Below, in pieces: positions 1 through 5,214 of a stretch of DNA of 6,523 nt. The notes below the pieces were generated by a model. The model saw nothing but the letters and a program-made list of their open reading frames with translations. It was not told the DNA's origin and ran no database searches. The translations under genes were made by a program, and so were the position numbers. The DNA comes from Methylomonas sp. (GTDB lineage Bacteria; Pseudomonadota; Gammaproteobacteria; Methylococcales; Methylomonadaceae): NCBI GenBank assembly GCA_026990815.1, contig JALXCS010000140.1, forward strand, positions 1 to 6,523, written 5' to 3'. The first letter of the stretch is position 1; each line of letters opens with the position of its first letter.

Positions 1-2
1 TT

Positions 3-680
3 ACAGGTCAGAGTAGTCTTGTTGTAAATGAGTATATTCCAACAGAGTATAAACCTTCAATTACACTTGCAACTGATGATGGAAAGATTATTAACTATGT
101 ATTAGAACCTCAAACAGCAATTTTTGTAGCAGATGGTGATAAAGTAAGTCTTGCTCAAACATTAGCAAAAATGCCAAAAGCAGTTGCAAAAAGTAGAGAT
201 ATTACTGGTGGTCTTCCAAGAGTTAGTGAACTTTTTGAAGCAAGAAAACCAAAAGATAGTGCAAGTATTGCTGAGATTGATGGTGTTATTAGATTTGGTA
301 AACCAATTAGAGGTAAGAAAAGATTGATTATTGAATCTGATAGTGGTATGAGTGTTGAGTATCAGATTGATAAAAATAGACAGATATTAGTTCATGAGGG
401 TGAATTTATCCATGCTGGTGAGAGATTAACAGATGGAACAGCTTCAAGTCATGAAATTTTAAAAATTCTTGGTGAAAAGCAACTTCAACAATATATTATC
501 TCAGAAGTGCAACAAGTTTATAGAAGACAAGGTGTTAATATTGACGATAAACATATTGAGATAATTGTTAATCAGATGTTAAGACAGGTAAAAGTTATTG
601 ATAGTGGAGATACAAAATTTATTGCAGGAGATATGGTTAGTAAAAAGAGATTTTATGAAGAAAATGATAGAATTACAAAA
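3..680 (+). CDS. rpoC: RNA polymerase beta' subunit, internal fragment (open at 5' end, cut at 3' junction)
   Basis: The frame is open from base 3 with no stop and reads as the C-terminal third of RpoC, the beta' subunit of RNA polymerase. The strongest landmark is the near-universal block DITGGLPRVSELFEARKPKD (codons from about 201), followed by EIDGVIRFG, the stretch QQYIISEVQQVYRRQGVNID and the block KHIEIIVNQMLRQ. These match in order the region before the RpoC C-terminal tail. The ATG at 171 lies inside the conserved domain and is not a real start. Very AT-rich codons (AGA for Arg, ATT, GAT, TTA) and the wording FIAGDMVSKKRFYEENDRI suggest an Arcobacter-like campylobacterotal source. After KLGGEPA, RpoC would normally continue with a segment like AEPxLxGITRA and then FISAASFQETT; these are absent because the frame switches to a globin. 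So over 100 C-terminal residues are missing. Family assignment is certain; taxonomic source is inferred. Confidence 0.95.
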
Positions 681-704
681 TTAGGTGGCGAACCTGCAGT
701 CAAT
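672..704 (+). other. Chimeric junction between rpoC and truncated hemoglobin
   Basis: Codons before 681 belong to RpoC (ENDRITK) and codons after 701 belong only to the globin (NAAVDIFYRK). The seven codons in between, LGGEPAV at 681-701, fit both families: RpoC of this type has KLGGEPA at this position and GlbN proteins begin with KLGGEPAV. The join is therefore in frame and inside a shared motif of about 20 bases, which is what a de Bruijn-graph misjoin or a recombination at microhomology would produce. Base composition changes abruptly here. I favour an assembly artefact. Confidence 0.85.
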
Positions 705-1025
705 GCGGCTGTAGATATTTTTTATCGTAAAGTTCTTGCAGACGATACCATCAATGATTTTTTCGAAGGTGTCGATATGGAAAAACAAGCGGCTAAACAA
801 AAAAACTTCATGACCATGGCTTTTGGCGGTCCGAATAATTATACCGGGGAAGATATGCGTAAAGGCCACGCCCATTTAGTAGAACGTGGCCTGAATGATG
901 AACATTTTGACGCAGTCGGCGGTCATCTAAAATCAACACTGGAAGAACTAAATGTCGCTGATGAATTAATTGCCGAAGTTTTGGCAATTGTTGAAACAAC
1001 TCGCAACGACGTATTAGGCCGTTAA
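681..1025 (+). CDS. glbN: Group 1 truncated hemoglobin (N-terminal few residues replaced at junction)
   Basis: This 114-residue segment, from LGGEPAVNAAVDIFYRKVL to the stop at 1023-1025, is a nearly complete 2-on-2 truncated hemoglobin of group 1. Family members are about 115-125 residues and usually begin a few residues before xKLGGEPA, so only the start codon and roughly 5-8 residues are missing. Visible landmarks are the B10 Tyr in FYRKVL (codon 723), the two E-helix glutamines in KQAAKQK (E7/E11 by alignment with cyanobacterial GlbN), the AFGGPNNYTG turn, and the proximal His in MRKGHAHL (codon 867). The C terminus reads LIAEVLAIVETTRNDVL, as in typical GlbN. The protein should bind heme and O2 or NO in the cytoplasm; NO dioxygenation or O2 handling is known for the family, not shown here. 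Codon use and GC content differ sharply from the rpoC part in the same frame. A reductase gene follows after 21 bases, probably as an operon. The native promoter and ribosome binding site are not in the window. Confidence 0.93.
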   Translation, partial: LGGEPAVNAAVDIFYRKVLADDTINDFFEGVDMEKQAAKQKNFMTMAFGGPNNYTGEDMRKGHAHLVERGLNDEHFDAVGGHLKSTLEELNVADELIAEVLAIVETTRNDVLGR

Positions 1026-1046
1026 ACTTGGAATACTGGAACTGTC

Positions 1047-2030
1047 ATGCCCGAAATCACTTTTAAATCCCATAAAGTCACTTGTCAACCTGACGAGACG
1101 CTTCTTGATGCCCTGATAAGGGAAAAAATTGATGTTCAATTTGGCTGCAAGGCCGGCGTGTGTCACACTTGCCTGATGCGGAGTAAAGACCAGAATCCAC
1201 CAGCGAAGGCGCAAGAAGGTCTTAAGCCCACACAGAAACAGCAAAATTATTTTCTTGCCTGTTTGTGCAAACCAGAACAGGACATGACAGTTTCTCCAGC
1301 TAACGATGATGAACAATTTATCACGCAAGCGACGGTACTTGAAAAACAGCCGCTAAATGAAGAAGTGATCCAACTGAAACTGAAATGTCACGATTCAATC
1401 AGCTTCAAACCGGGTCAATACGTCAATCTGAAGAAACCGGACGGCCTATCTCGAAGCTATTCAATTGCCAATACCCCGAATGAAGACAACATCATTGAAT
1501 TCCATATCCGCAGCTTACCGGGCGGACAATTTAGTCAGTGGGCCAAAAATGAGCTAGAAGTGGGAGAACAAATTCCGGTTTCCGAACCCAAAGGCGACTG
1601 TTTTTATATTCCTGAACGACAAGATCAGGGGTTGCTTTTAATTGGTACAGGAACTGGTCTGGCACCGTTAGTAGGCATCGTAAAAGATGCTTTGGCAAAA
1701 CGACATTCTGGGCCAATTCATTTACTGCATGGCAGCCGTAATAAAGCGGGACTTTATCATGTTGAAGAAATGAAAACTCTTGCTGAACAATATCCTAATT
1801 TTAATTACACTGCTTGTGTTTCTGGAGATAAACCGGACGAATATTTTGAGCAAGGCAGAGCCAATGAAATTGCATTACAAAAAATTGGTGATCTTAAAGG
1901 CTGGCGGGTCTATTTATGTGGGCACCCTGAAATGGTCAATGACACCAAAAAACAGGCGTTTTTAAAAGGCGCCTCCATGCAGGACATTTTTTCTGATCCG
2001 TTTTTAGTCTCTCATAACGAAGAAAAATAA
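1047..2030 (+). CDS. 2Fe-2S ferredoxin-type NAD(P)H oxidoreductase (ferredoxin + FAD + NAD domains)
   Basis: This 327-residue flavoprotein has the layout of oxygenase reductases such as MmoC, BenC and phenol hydroxylase reductase. Residues 1-85 are a plant-type [2Fe-2S] ferredoxin with ligands C34, C39 and C42 (CxxxxCxxC in FGCKAGVCHTC) and C72 in YFLACLC. Residues ~92-190 form the FAD-binding barrel, with RSYS at 136-139 as the flavin-binding signature. Residues ~194-320 form the NAD(P) domain, with GTGTGLAPL at 200-208, a conserved HGSR at 228-231 and YLCGHPEMV at 289-297. Electrons should pass from NAD(P)H to FAD to the iron-sulfur centre and then to a partner. The start at 1047 gives a complete ferredoxin domain, but only a weak GGAA lies upstream. 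It follows the truncated hemoglobin by 21 bases on the same strand, so it may keep the heme ferrous; that pairing is inferred. No oxygenase subunits are in the window. The specific acceptor is unknown, so no gene symbol is given. Confidence 0.93.
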   Translation: MPEITFKSHKVTCQPDETLLDALIREKIDVQFGCKAGVCHTCLMRSKDQNPPAKAQEGLKPTQKQQNYFLACLCKPEQDMTVSPANDDEQFITQATVLEKQPLNEEVIQLKLKCHDSISFKPGQYVNLKKPDGLSRSYSIANTPNEDNIIEFHIRSLPGGQFSQWAKNELEVGEQIPVSEPKGDCFYIPERQDQGLLLIGTGTGLAPLVGIVKDALAKRHSGPIHLLHGSRNKAGLYHVEEMKTLAEQYPNFNYTACVSGDKPDEYFEQGRANEIALQKIGDLKGWRVYLCGHPEMVNDTKKQAFLKGASMQDIFSDPFLVSHNEEK

Positions 2031-2045
2031 TTGCCGATAATTTGG

Positions 2046-2078
2046 TAATCCGGATAACATTACCTGCTATCCGGATTA
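2046..2078. terminator. Hairpin between convergent genes, likely bidirectional terminator
   Basis: Two perfect 11-bp arms, TAATCCGGATA (2046-2056) and TATCCGGATTA (2068-2078), flank an 11-base loop. It sits between the reductase stop (2030) and the stop of the converging PEP-CTERM gene (2092). There is only a weak T-rich tail on the plus side and a TTATTTTTC stretch some distance downstream on the minus side, so termination efficiency is uncertain. Confidence 0.6.
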
Positions 2079-2091
2079 ATTGCTTTCAGGT

Positions 2092-2922
2092 TTAGATTCT
2101 TACTTTTCTGCCTTGAAACAAGAATCCAGATAACCCTATTAAAAGCACCATCAAGGTTGAAGGCTCAGGGACATTAACAATATCGCCATCAATATCAATA
2201 GTTGTAGAAATCACGTCGTTCGCACAACCCATTGCCCAATGTACGGTAAATGAATCACCTAGCCCCATTAGATCAAAAAGGCTTTTTGATATCTGAGCTT
2301 CAATCAAAAAATGTTTCCCTCCATTTTCACCCAACTGACCTGGAACACTGCCATTATACAATAGCTCAGTATAAGCAAGGCTTGCATTGCCGATGATAGA
2401 TCCTGCTTGTACAGTAGTTGGATGAGCTTGAGTACCCTTCCCCACTCCTACATGGTTACCGTCATCATCCCAAATTCCAACATTCCAGTCACTCACACTA
2501 TAAACCTCTCCCTGATTTCCAATACCTCCATTATAAGCACTGTTCACATCCGTGTTACCACTGTCAGAACGAACCACAACCCCATATTCAAAACTGCCAT
2601 TATTGCCAAAATCAAAAGCTAAATCTCCGGCAGGATAATAGTCTTTATTAAATGAGCGCCCTGTGACAACAGCGACATAGATATTATCAGCATCGCTATC
2701 TACATAAATCGCCTCGGCATCATAACGCTGCTTTCCGCGGCTCCAGACATAACTATCATTATCTTCAACGGTATAAGCAACGCCAGGGAAGGTTGGATTC
2801 CAGTCACTTGACGAACCTGTTGGTTGGTTTATCCAGTCATTAATATCACCATCAATGCTATACGCTTGGGCATTGATACTTATTGTTGACAAAAAGGCCA
2901 ATGCCAATAGTTTATTTTTCAT
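2092..2922 (-). CDS. PEP-CTERM sorting domain protein 1, acidic secreted beta-rich protein
   Basis: This predicted 276-residue exported protein has three parts. Residues 1-20 (MKNKLLALAFLSTISINAQA) are a signal peptide. A long Asp/Asn/Gly-rich ectodomain contains DGDINDW near the mature N terminus, YDAEAIYVD, IYVAVVTG and GDLAFDFGNNGSFEYGV. The tail from residue 251 has VPEPST, then a hydrophobic segment LMVLLIGLSGFLF and a basic end GRKVRI. The tail is the PEP-CTERM signal, cut by an exosortase near the inner membrane so that the ectodomain reaches the cell surface or matrix. The ectodomain pattern resembles CBM9-like domains seen in other PEP-CTERM proteins; sugar or calcium binding is only inferred. 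I chose the inner ATG at 2922 because it has GGAG six bases upstream and directly starts the signal peptide. The ATG at 2952 would lie about 2 bases upstream of the start predicted from the sigma-54 element at 2961-2976. Confidence 0.9.
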   Translation of the reverse strand: MKNKLLALAFLSTISINAQAYSIDGDINDWINQPTGSSSDWNPTFPGVAYTVEDNDSYVWSRGKQRYDAEAIYVDSDADNIYVAVVTGRSFNKDYYPAGDLAFDFGNNGSFEYGVVVRSDSGNTDVNSAYNGGIGNQGEVYSVSDWNVGIWDDDGNHVGVGKGTQAHPTTVQAGSIIGNASLAYTELLYNGSVPGQLGENGGKHFLIEAQISKSLFDLMGLGDSFTVHWAMGCANDVISTTIDIDGDIVNVPEPSTLMVLLIGLSGFLFQGRKVRI

Positions 2923-2960
2923 ATTAATCTCCACTTTGTAATAACCATTCACTACCTTTC

Positions 2961-2976
2961 AGCAATAGTCATACCA
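2961..2976 (-). promoter_or_regulatory. Sigma-54 (-24/-12) promoter of PEP-CTERM gene 1
   Basis: The minus strand reads TGGTATGACTATTGCT, matching TGGCAC-N5-TTGCW with the GG and GC dinucleotides at the required spacing. The predicted transcription start is near 2950, giving a leader of about 28 bases to the ATG at 2922. It deviates at two positions of the -24 hexamer (TGGTAT). Confidence 0.72.
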
Positions 2977-3026
2977 GGCTTGTTTTTAGTGTTATTTCTT
3001 ACCAAACAGATGGTTTTATTCCTACT

Positions 3027-3080
3027 TCATGACAAAAATGTCAGTCCCGCTGACATTTTTGTCATGACTGTCAGTGTGAC
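3027..3080 (-). promoter_or_regulatory. Upstream activator site for PEP-CTERM gene 1: perfect 18-bp-arm palindrome plus extra half-sites
   Basis: Bases 3027-3044 and 3050-3067 are perfect 18-bp inverted repeats around a 5-base loop. Each arm is itself a TGAC-N6-GTCA dyad (3030-3043 and 3051-3064). Further TGTCA and TGTGAC half-sites follow at 3069-3080. The centre is about 97 bp upstream of the predicted sigma-54 start, a normal enhancer position for an activator of the class encoded at 5215. No T-run follows either arm and no gene ends here, so a terminator is less likely. Confidence 0.65.
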
Positions 3081-3101
3081 GCCTTTTCAGTATTAATACT
3101 C

Positions 3102-3126
3102 AAAAAAAAGCTCCCAGGAGGGAGCT
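3102..3126 (-). terminator. Intrinsic terminator of PEP-CTERM gene 2
   Basis: On the minus strand a perfect 7-bp stem AGCTCCC/GGGAGCT (3126-3120 with 3115-3109) closes a TCCT tetraloop and is followed at once by eight T residues (complement of 3109-3102, the first of which is the last stem base). It lies 30 bases past the stop of the gene at 3156. This is a textbook Rho-independent terminator and makes gene 2 a single-gene transcription unit, separate from gene 1. Confidence 0.9.
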
Positions 3127-3155
3127 AAAAGAGGAGGAGCACAAATCAAATAATA

Positions 3156-3815
3156 CTAAGCAACCAGAGCCGTTTTTTGCTGTTTACGATTTATTGAGAA
3201 CCATGCCAATCCCATCAAGATTAAAGCAACAGTTGTAGGAGCAGGAACTGTTTTCAAATTATCTAACACCAAATCTGAAGCCACCCCACCATTTATAGTT
3301 AATGAAATAAAATCAATAGAAGTAAAATCGATCCCTGCAAATTCATCGAAAGCAAGAGATTGCAAACCGATCCCGGCTCCCGATAATGTGGCACTCGCCA
3401 TTGCATTCAACGTATCTTTTACAGTAAAAGTTAAATCCACGTTCCCTTGGTCAATACTTAATATTTCAAAACTAAAAACACTAAAAACCCGTCCTTCTGC
3501 TAGATCGAGACCGCCTAAGCCTGTGCCATTAGCATCCCAGGTAATCACAGAAGTTGCGGTAGTCAATGCATCTGCACTATGCGTATAAACACCTGGTGGA
3601 ACGAGTACACCTGCAGAGGCACCGAGTGGACCAGACTTTGCAACACTAACAGTTCTAGTCCCACCGATTGCGCCAGTATATGTTGCATTTTGACTACCAT
3701 CAGCTTCGATAATCAATGTTGAAGCTCCATCAAAATCATCAACACTCGCCGCTTGAACGCCACTTGCCAAAATCATACTGCCAGCTACCAATACAGAAGA
3801 AATTATTTTTTTCAT
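3156..3815 (-). CDS. PEP-CTERM-type sorting protein 2, variant PAP signal
   Basis: This predicted 219-residue exported protein starts with a clear signal peptide (MKKIISSVLVAGSMILASGVQA, residues 1-22, given in two halves: MKKIISSVLVAG and SMILASGVQA). The ectodomain is short, Ser/Thr/Gly/Ala-rich and probably beta-sandwich, with AIGGTRTVSV near the N terminus and DLVLDNLKTV just before the tail. That arrangement is familiar from other exosortase substrates of unknown function. The tail from residue 190 reads VPAPTT, then VALILMGLAWFSI and the basic NRKQQK. So the usual Glu of VPEPST is Ala, a PAP variant that also occurs in gammaproteobacterial PEP-CTERM-like tails. The ATG at 3815 is chosen because AAGGA lies just upstream and the signal peptide begins there. 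The longer frame to 3908 runs across the sigma-54 promoter and would begin upstream of transcription. The molecular role is unknown; surface or matrix location is inferred from the sorting tail. Confidence 0.88.
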   Translation of the reverse strand: MKKIISSVLVAGSMILASGVQAASVDDFDGASTLIIEADGSQNATYTGAIGGTRTVSVAKSGPLGASAGVLVPPGVYTHSADALTTATSVITWDANGTGLGGLDLAEGRVFSVFSFEILSIDQGNVDLTFTVKDTLNAMASATLSGAGIGLQSLAFDEFAGIDFTSIDFISLTINGGVASDLVLDNLKTVPAPTTVALILMGLAWFSINRKQQKTALVA

Positions 3816-3859
3816 GTTTTTCCTTTTTTCAGTTCGAAATTTAATGTCGATTGGTATAG

Positions 3860-3875
3860 TGCAACCGCTATGCCA
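3860..3875 (-). promoter_or_regulatory. Sigma-54 (-24/-12) promoter of PEP-CTERM gene 2
   Basis: The minus strand reads TGGCATAGCGGTTGCA, one mismatch from TGGCAC-N5-TTGCW. The predicted start is near 3849, giving a leader of about 34 bases to the ATG at 3815. Confidence 0.82.
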
Positions 3876-3949
3876 ACTTGCAGAAGCCTTTAGATACTGT
3901 TGTTTCAAGCTGTTCTAAATCGACGTAACGGACAATGTTGGCAGTCTTT

Positions 3950-3985
3950 CTGACAGTTGTGGCATCTAACTGTCAGTTGTGTCAG
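3950..3985 (-). promoter_or_regulatory. Upstream activator site for PEP-CTERM gene 2
   Basis: Perfect 9-bp inverted repeats CTGACAGTT (3950-3958) and AACTGTCAG (3968-3976) surround a 9-base spacer, and a further TGTCAG lies at 3980-3985, nine bases after the previous one. The half-sites are the same TGACA/TGTCA as upstream of genes 1 and 3. Centre of the dyad is about 114 bp upstream of the predicted sigma-54 start. The dyad spans 25 bp between outer TGAC/GTCA bases against 14 bp at gene 1, a difference of about one helical turn. Confidence 0.6.
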
Positions 3986-4204
3986 GTATGCTTGTAAATT
4001 CGACAACAGCAATGCAAGCCATAAAAAGTTGTTTACAAAACCTGGAATGGATCCTTATGCAAACTTTTTTTCAATAACATATCAATCCAAAGCCGATAAA
4101 GAGAACTTTATTGGTTTACTGAGCCTTAGAGATGGGTTTTCTGGGAGTGTTCTTTCGGGTCAACACGGAGGAGATGAAGGAGGTTTTGATGATTTTTTGT
4201 TGGT

Positions 4205-4223
4205 TATCATTGGTACAATGATA
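4205..4223. repeat. Perfect 8-bp inverted repeat with 3-base spacer
   Basis: Arms TATCATTG (4205-4212) and CAATGATA (4216-4223) flank GTA. It is too AT-rich for a good terminator and could be a protein-binding dyad or chance. No neighbouring gene depends on it obviously. Confidence 0.4.
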
Positions 4224-4241
4224 CAAAATAACTGGATTCGA

Positions 4242-4264
4242 ATAAAAAGGCTTCCTCATGGAAG
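4242..4264 (-). terminator. Possible weak terminator downstream of PEP-CTERM gene 3
   Basis: On the minus strand CTTCC-ATGA-GGAAG (4264-4251) forms a 5-bp stem followed by CCTTTTTATT. It lies about 130 bases after the stop of the gene at 4393. The stem is short, so the call is tentative; the REP-like hairpins between it and the gene could serve instead. Confidence 0.35.
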
Positions 4265-4280
4265 GAAAGGAGTCAAAATT

Positions 4281-4360
4281 GTAAGGCGGAAAAGCGATAG
4301 CGCCTTCCGCCATGGTGACTCTGATATGTCGGATAACGCTTCCCTAATCCAACCTACGGT
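4281..4360. repeat. REP-like element: two tandem hairpins
   Basis: The first hairpin has 7-bp arms GGCGGAA (4285-4291) and TTCCGCC (4305-4311) with an internal GCGATAGCG loop. The second pairs TCGGATAA (4329-4336) imperfectly with TAATCCAA (4345-4352), and ends in CCTACGG. This combination, GTAGG-type ends with GGATTA/TAATCC stems and GCG loops, resembles dispersed extragenic repeats mobilised by REP-associated tyrosine transposases in gammaproteobacteria. Copies elsewhere in the genome cannot be seen from here. It lies just downstream of gene 3, the usual intergenic location for such repeats, and may affect mRNA stability or termination. Confidence 0.6.
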
Positions 4361-4392
4361 TATTGCAATTACGTCTTACGAGTTAAACTAGC

Positions 4393-5010
4393 CTAGCCGG
4401 CTATTTTCTTTTTTCTTGTCAAACTAATTCCAGCTAGGCCTAATCCCATTAATGCAAATGAAGTTGGCTCTGGAACTGCCCCATTAATACTTTCAGTTAC
4501 ATATTGAAAATCATCAATTTTTACCCAATCATATCCCGATGCGGCAGTAAGTTGTGCTTTTGCAATCCCAGAATTTCTTGCACCATAGAATTCTATAAAT
4601 GATGCCCCATTATTTCCACCAAGAAATACCAAGCTTTCAATTAAATTATTTGATGAATCAAACAAATCGACATTCCAATTTGGATTAGCTGCACCCCAAA
4701 TCATACCAAATGCGGAAACAGGACTAGCGAAATCAATATTAAATGAGCCTTGCGCATAACGAGTTGAAAGTTCTAGTCCAGATGTACCATATACACCGCC
4801 AGTTGTATAGTTCGAGATTTGAAGACTACCAGTCCCAGCATTTGAAAAAGTCACATCACCAATTGAGTAGTTTGTAGAAGAACCAATTGTCTGAGATTCA
4901 AAATCAATTACCGTAGCACCAGATAAAGAAGGATCACTACTGTTACTAATAAAAGCGGCATTTACAGAACCGGCAAACAAACACCCTACCAAACAAACAA
5001 TTCTTTTCAT
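4393..5010 (-). CDS. PEP-CTERM sorting domain protein 3
   Basis: This 205-residue predicted exported protein has a signal peptide at residues 1-18 (MKRIVCLVGCLFAGSVNA). A Ser/Asn/Gly-rich ectodomain follows, with VIDFESQTIGSSTNYSIGDV, GLELSTRYAQG, FGMIWGAANPNWNVDLFDS and DWVKIDDFQYV, the style of beta-sandwich lectin-like domains common in exosortase substrates. The tail from residue 179 has VPEPTS, hydrophobic FALMGLGLAGISL and basic TRKKK. It should be exported by Sec, processed at the PEP motif by an exosortase not present here, and displayed at the surface or in the matrix. The start at 5010 has AGGA eight bases or so upstream and directly begins the signal peptide. The sigma-54 element at 5059-5074 places transcription about 38 bases upstream. 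It is divergent from the sigma-54 activator gene at 5215. Its three-dimensional ligand and role are unknown; it shows no clear sequence similarity to genes 1 and 2 outside the sorting tail. Confidence 0.92.
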   Translation of the reverse strand: MKRIVCLVGCLFAGSVNAAFISNSSDPSLSGATVIDFESQTIGSSTNYSIGDVTFSNAGTGSLQISNYTTGGVYGTSGLELSTRYAQGSFNIDFASPVSAFGMIWGAANPNWNVDLFDSSNNLIESLVFLGGNNGASFIEFYGARNSGIAKAQLTAASGYDWVKIDDFQYVTESINGAVPEPTSFALMGLGLAGISLTRKKKIAG

Positions 5011-5058
5011 TTATTTTTTCCTATTTTAAAAATTTCAAGTGAACATCGCATTGAATAT

Positions 5059-5074
5059 AGCAACGCTCGTGCCA
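5059..5074 (-). promoter_or_regulatory. Sigma-54 (-24/-12) promoter of PEP-CTERM gene 3
   Basis: The minus strand reads TGGCACGAGCGTTGCT, a perfect match to the consensus TGGCAC-N5-TTGCW. The predicted start is near 5048. Confidence 0.9.
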
Positions 5075-5117
5075 TCATTCTGAGTCCTTCATTTACCTGA
5101 CTTTTCAACTATACTTT

Positions 5118-5185
5118 TTGTCAACAACTGACAACAATGTCTGGCTGACTGACAAAACTGACTATCCAAACTGACCAATTTGTCA
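5118..5185. promoter_or_regulatory. Cluster of activator half-sites in the divergent region between gene 3 and the activator gene
   Basis: The stretch contains TTGTCA-N5-TGACAA (5118-5134), TGTC at 5138-5141, CTGAC at 5145-5149, CTGACA at 5149-5154, CTGAC at 5158-5162 and TGAC-N6-GTCA (5172-5185). The last has the same half-site spacing as both dyads upstream of gene 1. Relative to the predicted gene 3 start the dyads are centred near -78 and -131. The nearest site is only about 30 bases from the activator start codon at 5215, so binding could also repress or tune the activator's own gene. I found no convincing sigma-70 or sigma-54 promoter for the activator. Confidence 0.62.
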
Positions 5186-5214
5186 TGTCTCGTGACTAAT
5201 CAATCTCTCTAAAC

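Larger units (their letters stand above)
3986..4392. other. Gene-poor intergenic stretch with hairpins
   Basis: About 400 bases separate the activator site of gene 2 from the stop of gene 3. Open frames exist on both strands (for example 3957-4391 plus and 4116-4313 minus), but they show no recognisable domain, start inside regulatory or repeat DNA and lack convincing ribosome binding sites, so I do not call them genes. Structure seen here: a near-palindrome TATCATTG-GTA-CAATGATA at 4205-4223, a small hairpin with T-tail at 4245-4264, and a REP-like element at 4281-4360. Confidence 0.6.

Noticed and set aside
171..173. ATG at 171 as a gene start
   Set aside because: The frame is open to base 3 and the upstream codons continue conserved RpoC sequence; this Met is internal.
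3961..3976. Possible plus-strand sigma-54 element TGGCATCTAACTGTCA
   Set aside because: The -12 half lacks the TTGC with its GC dinucleotide and no supported gene lies downstream.
4116..4313. 65-codon open frame on the minus strand
   Set aside because: Its start codon is part of the REP-like repeat and the protein has no recognisable features.
3957..4391. 144-codon open frame on the plus strand
   Set aside because: It starts inside the activator dyad of gene 2, runs through the REP-like hairpins, has no recognisable domain and no convincing ribosome binding site.
4394..4403. Palindrome TAGCCGGCTA as terminator of PEP-CTERM gene 3
   Set aside because: It overlaps the stop codon and last codons, has no loop and no T-run on the minus strand after it.
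5109..5114. TATACT as a -10 box for the activator gene
   Set aside because: No acceptable -35 hexamer at 16-18 bp and it is about 100 bases from the start codon.
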